A DNA stretch of 6,952 nucleotides, taken from NCBI GenBank assembly GCA_946538875.1, contig CAMNHD010000082.1, forward strand, positions 1-6,952, in the 5' to 3' direction. The notes beneath the pieces were generated by a model. That model did not search any database, was not told where the DNA came from, and was given only the letters and a program-made list of their open reading frames with translations. Positions 1 through 5,575 of this stretch are shown here, one piece after another. This DNA comes from an uncultured Treponema sp. (GTDB lineage Bacteria; Spirochaetota; Spirochaetia; Treponematales; Treponemataceae). Numbering within the stretch: the first letter of the stretch is position 1; every line of letters begins with the position of its first letter. The position numbers and the translations under genes are program-made.

Positions 1-1139
1 ATCATGTTGAATGGGATCTGTCTTCCGCAGAGAAAAACGGTTACGCCCACTTCATGCTGAAGGAAATCCACGAACAGCCAAAGGCCCTCACCGACACGCT
101 CCACCCGCGTCTTGTAATGGACGGAGACACACCAACCGGTATCAAGTTTGACGAGCTTGAACTCTCTGCCGATGACTGGAAAAATGCCGGACGCATAGTC
201 ATAACCGCATGCGGTACCGCTTACCATGCAGGAATGCTCGCGCGCTATGCATTCGAAAGTCTTGCAAGAATCCCGGTTGTGGTTGACGTGGCAAGTGAAT
301 TCCGTTACCGCAATCCTATCCTGAACAAGGATGATATTTTCATAGTGATAAGCCAGTCAGGAGAAACTGCCGACACTTTGGCCGCACTCCGTCTTGCAAA
401 GGCTGCAGGTGTACGTGTCATTGCAATCACAAACTGTGTAGGCTCAACCGCCAGCCGCGAGGCCGACGATGTCATCTACACATGGGCAGGCCCCGAAATT
501 GCAGTTGCCTCGACAAAAGCTTATACAACCCAGGTCATGTGCCTGTACATGCTTGCCCTTCAGGCCGCACTTGCCAAGGGAACATTAAATCAGTCAGACT
601 TCCAGAAGCTGCTCAAGGAACTTACCCGTATCCCGCAGAAAGTTGAAGAGGTACTCTCCGACCAAAGCGAAATCCAGAAATTCGTCAGCCAGAACTTCAA
701 CAAGGAAAAGGTCTTCTTTATTGGCCGGCAGTCAGACAGCGCAACAAGCCTTGAGTGTGCACTCAAGCTCAAGGAAGTAAGCTACATGCACAGCGAAGCA
801 TTTGCGTCAGGCGAACTCAAGCACGGCCCCATCGCTCTGGTCGATCAGACAACACTTGTCATCGCAATCGCCACAGATCACAATCTGTACCAGAAGCTTG
901 CCAGCAATGTGGAGGAAGTCCGCACAAGAGGATGTTCAACACTTGTCATAACACAGGACAAAACCGGTGCATTCAGCGATGTGGCCGACAAGATTATCAC
1001 TATACCGGAAACGGAGGACATCTTTGCTCCTTTGATTGCAATAATTCCTGCCCAGCTGTTCGCATACTACTGTGCGATTCAGCGCGGAAACAATCCCGAC
1101 AAGCCAAGAAACCTTGCCAAATCAGTGACAGTAGAATAA
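1..1139 (+). CDS. glmS: Glutamine--fructose-6-phosphate aminotransferase (isomerizing), 5'-truncated
   Basis: This enzyme converts fructose-6-phosphate and glutamine to glucosamine-6-phosphate and glutamate in the cytoplasm, the first committed step toward UDP-GlcNAc for peptidoglycan. The reading frame is open from base 3, before the first internal ATG at 54, so the gene starts upstream of the window. About 378 residues are visible; the N-terminal glutaminase domain (roughly 230 residues in the family) is missing. What remains is the linker (FMLKEIHEQP) and two SIS sugar-phosphate domains. The first shows ACGTAYHAG, SEFRYR and SQSGETADT. The second shows ALKLKE and GELKHGP, which hold the counterparts of E. 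coli Lys485, Glu488 and His504. The C-terminus ends in NLAKSVTVE, with the counterpart of Lys603 and the canonical tail. No catalytic residue of the isomerase half is missing. It is followed 17 bases later by glnA, whose product supplies its nitrogen donor, so the two are probably cotranscribed. Identification is very secure. Confidence 0.97.
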   Translation, partial: HVEWDLSSAEKNGYAHFMLKEIHEQPKALTDTLHPRLVMDGDTPTGIKFDELELSADDWKNAGRIVITACGTAYHAGMLARYAFESLARIPVVVDVASEFRYRNPILNKDDIFIVISQSGETADTLAALRLAKAAGVRVIAITNCVGSTASREADDVIYTWAGPEIAVASTKAYTTQVMCLYMLALQAALAKGTLNQSDFQKLLKELTRIPQKVEEVLSDQSEIQKFVSQNFNKEKVFFIGRQSDSATSLECALKLKEVSYMHSEAFASGELKHGPIALVDQTTLVIAIATDHNLYQKLASNVEEVRTRGCSTLVITQDKTGAFSDVADKIITIPETEDIFAPLIAIIPAQLFAYYCAIQRGNNPDKPRNLAKSVTVE

Positions 1140-1143
1140 TACA

Positions 1144-1150
1144 GGGGGGG
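1144..1150 (+). promoter_or_regulatory. Seven-G tract acting as the glnA ribosome-binding site
   Basis: A run of seven G residues lies 6 bases before the glnA ATG at 1157, in the short gap after the glmS stop. It is the only purine-rich sequence at Shine-Dalgarno distance, so it probably serves as the ribosome-binding site and supports the start at 1157. A pure G run is unusual; both chemoreceptor genes in the window use GGAGG. Homopolymeric G tracts can change length during replication, which would alter SD strength or spacing here. That is inference. Confidence 0.6.
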
Positions 1151-1156
1151 AAAGCA

Positions 1157-2422
1157 ATGGAATACTCACAAAGTGAAGTTCTGCAGTACGTTTCTGAAAA
1201 TGACGTAAAATTCATAAAACTCTTTTTTACCGACATCTTCGGGAATATCAAAAGTGTTTCTGTACAACCGCATATCCTTCGCAGAGCGTTTGCCGATGGA
1301 GTTTCCTTTGATGCCGCCGCAATTGCAGGATACACTTCTGCCGCCAAGAGTGACCTGTTTCTCTTTCCGGACGCATCCACACTTTCCGTATTGCCCTGGA
1401 GACCCCAGCACGGAAGGGTGGCACGAATGTACTGTAGTGTCCGCTACCCAGACGGAACCCCGTTTGAAGCAGACGCACGGCTTGCTCTCAAGAAGGTGAT
1501 GGAAAAGGCAAAGCTCATGGGCTTTGATGTGCAGGTTGGAACTGAATGCGAATTCTACCTGTTCCGCCTTGACGAGAACGGCAACCCCTCCAAGATTCCG
1601 CATGACAATGCCTCTTACTGCGACCTTGCGCCTTTGGACAAGGGGGAAAATGTCCGCCGTGAAATAATTCTTACCCTTGAACAGATGGGAATCGAACCAG
1701 AGACAAGCCACCACGAAGCAGGCCCTGGTCAGAATGAAATCGACTTTAAATACAACTCTGCACTAAAGGCCGCCGACAACTTCTCCACATTCAAGACTGC
1801 GGTAAAAACCGTAGCCGCACAGAACGGTCTGTTTGCAAGCTTTATGCCGAAACCTATTGATGATCAGGCAGGAAGCGGTCTGCACATAAACCTTTCACTA
1901 ATCAAAAACGGTCACAATCTTTTCTCCGAAAACAGTCCTGAATCCCAGGCCTTCATCGCAGGGATACTCTACCGCATCAGGGAAATATCCGCCCTGCTCA
2001 ATCCGCTTGAGCAGTCATACAAACGCCTGGGTTCCTTTGAAGCCCCAAAGTATGTAAGCTGGAGCAAAGAAAACAGAAGCCAGCTTATAAGGGTTCCAGC
2101 CGCAAAGGGAGACTCAGTCCGCATAGAACTGCGTTCACCGGATCCAAGCTGCAATCAATACCTTGCGCTTGCCGCTGTTATCGCAGCAGGCCTTGAAGGA
2201 ATAGAAACAAAGCGGACTCTTCCTCCAGCCGTGAACCTCAATCTGTTCACCGCCACAGCAAAAGAACTGGCCTCGCTTGAGTCTCTCCCGGAATCCCTGG
2301 AAGAAGCTCTTGAGCTTTTTGAAAAGAGCAGCTTTGCCTCATCAGTACTTGGCAGCGACATAGTCAAGGCATTTGCCGATACCCGCCGCAAGTATCCCCA
2401 GCCACGCTTTGGAGAACTGTAA
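1157..2422 (+). CDS. glnA: Type I glutamine synthetase, divergent short form
   Basis: It makes glutamine from glutamate, ammonia and ATP in the cytoplasm, normally as a dodecamer. The protein has 421 residues, against about 440-470 for the family. The N-terminal beta-grasp domain covers residues 15-100 (FTDIFG, PDGTPFEAD). The catalytic domain carries metal and substrate ligands: Glu130 and Glu132 (GTECEF), Glu187 and Glu194 (HHEAGPGQNEI), His243 (GSGLHI), the flap Glu295 (FEAPKY), Arg307 and Arg312 (NRSQLIR), Glu324 and Arg326 (ELRSPDP). Asp52 matches the ammonium-site Asp50 of E. coli, but the usual Gly-Ser-Ser after it is Ala53-Ala54-Ala55. Phe364 stands where adenylylated enzymes have Tyr397, and Ser61 where Bacillus has feedback Arg62. 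The C-terminus ends about 20 residues early compared with B. subtilis. The start at 1157 matches family N-termini and follows a G-rich SD; an in-frame ATG at 755 would run inside glmS. The active-site set argues for a true synthetase, although a related gamma-glutamyl ligase is a remote alternative. Confidence 0.93.
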   Translation: MEYSQSEVLQYVSENDVKFIKLFFTDIFGNIKSVSVQPHILRRAFADGVSFDAAAIAGYTSAAKSDLFLFPDASTLSVLPWRPQHGRVARMYCSVRYPDGTPFEADARLALKKVMEKAKLMGFDVQVGTECEFYLFRLDENGNPSKIPHDNASYCDLAPLDKGENVRREIILTLEQMGIEPETSHHEAGPGQNEIDFKYNSALKAADNFSTFKTAVKTVAAQNGLFASFMPKPIDDQAGSGLHINLSLIKNGHNLFSENSPESQAFIAGILYRIREISALLNPLEQSYKRLGSFEAPKYVSWSKENRSQLIRVPAAKGDSVRIELRSPDPSCNQYLALAAVIAAGLEGIETKRTLPPAVNLNLFTATAKELASLESLPESLEEALELFEKSSFASSVLGSDIVKAFADTRRKYPQPRFGEL

Positions 2423-2426
2423 GCTG

Positions 2427-2993
2427 ATGGAAAACGTGCTGATTGTAAGCAACACCAGCACCACCATGGGCATCATCTCCGACATGCTGCATTCCGAGCG
2501 CATAGGCCGGATTATGGCAAGTCAAAACGGTGCCCAGGCACGCAGGTATCTTGCAGAAACTGACTTTGACCTCATAATAATAGACACGCCTCTCCCCGAT
2601 GAAATGGGCGACCAGCTTGCCATCCATGCATCGGAGCAAAGCACTGCCGGTATCATCTTGATTGTCGACAGCCTCAGCGTACTGGAAGTAAGCGCCCGCG
2701 TAGAGGACTACGGAGTCTTTGCGCTGCCAAAACCGCTCAGCTCGGAGCTATTCTATCAGTCAGTCAAACTGCTGACTGCAAGCCGCAAGAGGATCATGCA
2801 CCTGGAAAACGAAAATCAAAGGCTGCAGAAAAAAATAGAAGAAATCCGCATTGTGGACAGAGCCAAACTTATTCTTATCCAAGTGCTCAAGATGACCGAA
2901 AGCCAGGCTCAGCACTACATTGAAAAGCAAAGCATGGATCTCAGGCAGACCCGTCTTGTAACCGCCGAGAACATACTGCGGACCTACGAGTAA
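2427..2993 (+). CDS. ANTAR-domain response-regulator-like antiterminator
   Basis: The 188-residue protein has a receiver-like domain (about 1-115), a coiled-coil linker (about 120-140, HLENENQRLQKKIEE) and a C-terminal ANTAR domain (about 137-188: IRIVDRAKLILIQVLKMT, then YIEKQSMDLRQTR and NIL). ANTAR domains of the NasR, AmiR and EutV families bind paired RNA hairpins and prevent termination. The receiver is degenerate: beta-1 ends in VSN instead of the acidic pair, while Asp53 (IIIDTPLPDEMG) and Lys102 (LPKPL) remain. Phosphorylation is therefore doubtful, and dimerisation or ligand control is possible. The ATG at 2427 is 4 bases after the glnA stop, with GGAG at 2411-2414 inside the glnA end. 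An earlier in-frame ATG at 2373 would add 18 residues overlapping glnA and has no family support. Position next to glnA suggests a regulator of nitrogen assimilation. Family assignment is firm; the RNA targets are unknown. Confidence 0.92.
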   Translation: MENVLIVSNTSTTMGIISDMLHSERIGRIMASQNGAQARRYLAETDFDLIIIDTPLPDEMGDQLAIHASEQSTAGIILIVDSLSVLEVSARVEDYGVFALPKPLSSELFYQSVKLLTASRKRIMHLENENQRLQKKIEEIRIVDRAKLILIQVLKMTESQAQHYIEKQSMDLRQTRLVTAENILRTYE

Positions 2994-3019
2994 ATTTCTT
3001 AACTTAAACTCTAAAACTG

Positions 3020-3059
3020 AAAAAAAAATTTTCCCCTATTTCCCGAACCGTGATATAAT
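3020..3059 (+). promoter_or_regulatory. Promoter for the first chemoreceptor: A-tract plus extended -10
   Basis: TATAAT at 3054-3059 is preceded by TG and one base (3051-3053), a perfect extended -10. No good -35 exists at 17 bases (3031-3036 reads TTCCCC), as is common with extended -10 promoters. Nine A residues at 3020-3028 followed by TTTT lie at about -46 to -38 from a start near 3066, where an UP element would sit. This gives a leader of about 40 bases ending in GGAGG (3096-3100), 5 bases before the ATG at 3106. The gap from 2994 shows no hairpin terminator for the upstream operon, so some readthrough is possible. Confidence 0.65.
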
Positions 3060-3081
3060 AAGTTTTAATAAAAACCGATAA
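3054..3081 (+). promoter_or_regulatory. Possible overlapping sigma-28 (FliA/SigD) promoter
   Basis: ACCGATAA at 3074-3081 matches 7 of 8 bases of the sigma-28 -10 consensus GCCGATAA. TATA at 3054-3057, 16 bases upstream, is a 3-of-4 match to the TAAA -35 core. Chemoreceptor genes are often in the flagellar sigma-28 regulon, which makes the match plausible. The -35 is weak and shares bases with the stronger sigma-70-type -10, and the region is AT-rich, so chance is a real alternative. Confidence 0.25.
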
Positions 3082-3105
3082 TTAAAAAAGAGTACGGAGG
3101 TAGGA

Positions 3106-5310
3106 ATGCTGTCAAAATTGAATTTTTCTCGGAACAAAAGCATAAAGACTCAGTTGGTTATAGATATAGGCCTTGCACTCTTAGTCTTGATGGGATTCTG
3201 CGCAATTTTTCTTACAGCTTATGTCAAGAAAAGCTTTAACTCCCTGTCAATGAAATATGTCAACCGGACCGCATCCTACTATTCAGAACGCACACGCGGC
3301 CTTCTTGCAGAAGAATACGCAGTAGGACTTTCTCTGAGTTCAATCATACAGCAGTATGAATCATTTCCAAATGAAAACCGCCGTAACTTTATAAACACCG
3401 CTCTCCGCCAGACGCTTGTGGACAACGACACAATCCTTGCTGTATACACAGCATGGCTCCCGAATGCCCTTGACGGCATGGACGAAGCATACGCCTCGTC
3501 AATCTACCATGACAGCTCAGGAGTCTTTATGCCCTTATGGACACATGTGGGTTCAGTCATCGACCACAGCCAGCTCCGCAACTACCACAGCGAAGCCTGG
3601 TATGTACAGGGCCTGCATGCCTCAAGGGGAGTATTTCTTGAACCCAAGAAGCAGGAACTCTTCGGCAAGACACTCTGGTCATATCCGCTTGCATTTCCCC
3701 TGCAGAACAGCAAGGGCGATACAGTCGGAGTCCTTGGCATCGAGATGAAGATGGAAACCATGTCCACACCGCTTCAGTCTGCAAATGTCTACAATTCCGG
3801 CTACATCACACTGGTTTCCCAGTTAGGACATGTCGCCTTTGACCCCGACAAGGAAATTTGGGGAACAACATTCCCAGACTTCAACAATCCCAAATTCCAC
3901 GGCAGCTTCAACTCCGCACAAAAAAGCCTGGAACCATTCTCCTACTATGCAGACGGTAGCTCTTCAAAAATATACCGGTACTTTGTCCCCTTCCAGGTTG
4001 CAGAGGCAGACGAAGTATTTTTCCTTGGCCTGAACGTAAACCAAAGCGAAATCGACCACGACTCGATAATGATTACCGCCATAATGGTAATCAGTTTCCT
4101 GCTGACCATAGTAATCATCTCCATAATCACTTACATCTCAATTTCCCGCATGACAAAAGAAATCAACAAGGGTGTTGCCGCAATGAAAAACATTGCCCAG
4201 GGAGACGGAGACCTTACAGTCCGCATGCAGGTAAGGAAACAGAACGAACTTGGCAGCATGTACACCTACTTCAACGAGACGATGGAAAAGCTTCAGTCAT
4301 CACTGGCATCGGTCAAGCTTGAGACTGAACAGATGAAGCATATAGGCGACACTCTGGCGCTCAACATGGACACCACCGCAGACTCCGTTCACGAAATCTC
4401 CGCAAGCATATCCTCTGTCAACAATCAGGTACAGCACCAGGAACAGAGCGTACGTCAGGCAACTTCTTCCATAGAATCAATCAAGGTGAGTGTGGACGAC
4501 CTTATCCAGAACATTCAGTACCAGTCCACAAGCGTTGCCCAGTCATCCTCGGCAATCGAACAGATGGTCGCCAACATCCGCTCCGTCACAAAGATTCTGG
4601 AAAAGAACTCCTCAACAATTCATGCCCTTGAAGACGCCTCTGAAACCGGAAAAGAAAACCTTACATCTTCCGTAAAGAGCACCACTGAGATTCAGGCCCA
4701 GTCCGAAACACTGCTCCAAGCAAGCCGCGTCATACAGCACATTGCAAGCCAGACAAATCTTCTTGCCATGAACGCCGCAATAGAGGCAGCCCACGCAGGA
4801 GATGCGGGCCGGGGATTTGCAGTGGTCGCAGACGAAATCCGCAAACTGGCAGAAGACTCAAACTCACAGGGCAAGACAATAACCAAAAACCTAAAGACTG
4901 TCTTGGGCAGCATAAAGGCCATAGGTGAATCCACTGTGTCACTACAGACAAAGTTCAATGACATCTACAACCTGACACGCCTTGTTGCCGAACAGGAAAT
5001 TGCAATCATGAACGCAATGCAGGAACAGTCCGAAGGAGGTTCCCAAGTTCTTGAGGCCATCAAGGAAATCACCGAGATTACCCAGCATGTAAAGGACAGC
5101 GGTGACCTTATGCAGAACGCAAGCAATGTGGCAAATCACGAGATGGACGAGCTTCTGAACCTGAGCGAACAGATTGCATCTTCCATGACAAGCATGGCCT
5201 CTGGCACCGAGCATATCACACAGGCCGTCACAAGCGTAAACGACCTGACAAAGGACAACAGCAGCAGCATCGAGGCAGTAACTCAGGTTGTGCAAAAATT
5301 CAAGGTGTAG
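3106..5310 (+). CDS. Methyl-accepting chemotaxis protein with dCache sensor
   Basis: This is an inner-membrane chemoreceptor that would control CheA through CheW. Its 734 residues form a short basic N-terminus, membrane helix 1 (about 17-39), an extracellular dCache-type domain (about 43-318), membrane helix 2 (about 321-346), HAMP (about 347-398, with GDGDLTV and NELGSM) and a long antiparallel coiled-coil signalling domain. The highly conserved hairpin tip lies at 546-585 ([17 protein letters not shown], then [16 protein letters not shown]), with the tip Glu at 560. The arms on each side are nearly equal, about 160-175 residues. In the sensor, Trp165-Tyr166 recall the dCache ligand motif. 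However, Glu163 replaces the Arg expected two residues before Trp, and Glu213 replaces the late Asp (VLGIEM), so amino-acid binding is not supported. There is no C-terminal NWETF-like CheR tether; the protein ends QKFKV. The start is fixed by GGAGG five bases upstream. The gene has its own promoter and is followed by a paralogous receptor. The ligand is unknown. Confidence 0.95.
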   Translation: MLSKLNFSRNKSIKTQLVIDIGLALLVLMGFCAIFLTAYVKKSFNSLSMKYVNRTASYYSERTRGLLAEEYAVGLSLSSIIQQYESFPNENRRNFINTALRQTLVDNDTILAVYTAWLPNALDGMDEAYASSIYHDSSGVFMPLWTHVGSVIDHSQLRNYHSEAWYVQGLHASRGVFLEPKKQELFGKTLWSYPLAFPLQNSKGDTVGVLGIEMKMETMSTPLQSANVYNSGYITLVSQLGHVAFDPDKEIWGTTFPDFNNPKFHGSFNSAQKSLEPFSYYADGSSSKIYRYFVPFQVAEADEVFFLGLNVNQSEIDHDSIMITAIMVISFLLTIVIISIITYISISRMTKEINKGVAAMKNIAQGDGDLTVRMQVRKQNELGSMYTYFNETMEKLQSSLASVKLETEQMKHIGDTLALNMDTTADSVHEISASISSVNNQVQHQEQSVRQATSSIESIKVSVDDLIQNIQYQSTSVAQSSSAIEQMVANIRSVTKILEKNSSTIHALEDASETGKENLTSSVKSTTEIQAQSETLLQASRVIQHIASQTNLLAMNAAIEAAHAGDAGRGFAVVADEIRKLAEDSNSQGKTITKNLKTVLGSIKAIGESTVSLQTKFNDIYNLTRLVAEQEIAIMNAMQEQSEGGSQVLEAIKEITEITQHVKDSGDLMQNASNVANHEMDELLNLSEQIASSMTSMASGTEHITQAVTSVNDLTKDNSSSIEAVTQVVQKFKV

Positions 5311-5335
5311 CGGACATGGAAATTAATTTTGACAA

Positions 5336-5383
5336 AATGCAGACACAAAGTGGCTACCGGTCGCGTACCGCCACTTTGGCATT
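5336..5383 (+). terminator. Strong inverted repeat after the first chemoreceptor, candidate terminator
   Basis: CAAAGTGGC at 5346-5354 and GCCACTTTG at 5370-5378 form a perfect 9-bp stem. TAC (5355-5357) and GTA (5365-5367) can extend it inward around a 7-base loop with a CC bulge. AATGC (5336-5340) and GCATT (5379-5383) can extend it outward past a 5-base bulge. It lies 26 bases after the receptor stop codon, where a terminator is expected. No T run follows the stem (TCATGCTACAAAAA), so it is not a standard intrinsic terminator. It could instead protect the 3' end, act with Rho, or be a protein-binding palindrome. Confidence 0.45.
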
Positions 5384-5413
5384 CATGCTACAAAAATTGA
5401 TTCCCGTGAGGAT

Positions 5414-5443
5414 AGACTAAAAGATCTATTCTGTATATAGTCT
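5414..5443 (+). repeat. Short inverted repeat AGACTA...TAGTCT
   Basis: AGACTA at 5414-5419 and TAGTCT at 5438-5443 are perfect 6-base inverted copies separated by 18 bases. The spacer contains the palindrome AGATCT. A 6-bp arm in AT-rich DNA may be chance, but it lies directly between the candidate terminator and the control region of the second receptor. It could be an operator half-site pair or a weak hairpin. No function can be assigned. Confidence 0.3.
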
Positions 5444-5482
5444 TACAATTCACCCTCTCACCATAACAAATACACCTAAACC

Positions 5483-5516
5483 GTAACTTTTTCCGCCATT
5501 TTTCATTAAAAGTTAC
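5483..5516 (+). promoter_or_regulatory. Inverted repeat GTAACTTTT...AAAAGTTAC upstream of the second chemoreceptor
   Basis: GTAACTTTT (5483-5491) and AAAAGTTAC (5508-5516) are perfect 9-base inverted copies with a 16-base spacer. The repeat ends about 24 bases before the candidate -10 at 5540, so it could be an operator for a dimeric regulator. If transcription comes from further upstream, it could instead fold as an RNA hairpin. A third related copy, GTAACTATT at 5567-5575, abuts the ATG of the next gene and could pair with the middle arm at 8 of 9 positions. Confidence 0.4.
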
Positions 5517-5518
5517 TA

Positions 5519-5545
5519 TTCGCAAACGTGAAAATTCAGTATACT
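5519..5545 (+). promoter_or_regulatory. Candidate promoter for the second chemoreceptor
   Basis: TATACT at 5540-5545 is a good -10 hexamer. TTCGCA at 5519-5524 matches TTGACA at 4 of 6 positions with a short 15-base spacer, so the -35 is weak. A start near 5552 would give a leader of about 24 bases that includes GGAGG at 5563-5567. No convincing sigma-28 promoter is visible in this gap, unlike the upstream receptor. An activator bound at the nearby inverted repeat could compensate for the weak -35; that is inference. Confidence 0.4.
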
Positions 5546-5575
5546 AATCGGACTTTCATTCTGGAGGTAACTATT

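Noticed and set aside
755..1156. In-frame upstream extension of glnA by 134 codons
   Set aside because: It lies wholly inside glmS in another frame, reads as low-complexity Cys/Arg/His-rich sequence unlike any synthetase, and the family N-terminus begins at the ATG at 1157.
1166..1714. 182-codon open frame on the - strand
   Set aside because: It is fully antisense to glnA, whose active-site motifs prove the + strand frame, and its translation shows no recognisable domain.
2373..2426. Earlier ATG adding 18 residues to the ANTAR protein
   Set aside because: The added residues overlap the end of glnA, and the receiver fold begins directly at MENVLIV from 2427.
3018..3040. A9T4 run considered as an intrinsic terminator for the operon
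   Set aside because: No GC-rich stem precedes the T run; it is better explained as an A-tract upstream of the receptor promoter.
4942..5295. 117-codon open frame on the - strand, and a similar one at 6568-6912
   Set aside because: Both are antisense to the well-supported coiled-coil coding regions of the receptors, have Cys/Leu-rich sequence without motifs, and have no promoter or SD that I can see.
5329..5334. Perfect TTGACA, a possible -35 element
   Set aside because: No -10-like hexamer occurs 16-18 bases downstream; that interval falls in the GC-rich hairpin stem.
5316..5420. Small open frame of 34 codons after the first receptor
   Set aside because: It spans the strong inverted repeat, has only a weak SD (AGG at 5303-5305, 10 bases from the ATG) and resembles no family; it is probably chance.
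5477..5502. Possible sigma-28 promoter for the second receptor (TAAA, 14 bases, GCCATTTT)
   Set aside because: The -10 matches only 4 of 8 consensus positions and would start transcription far from the gene.
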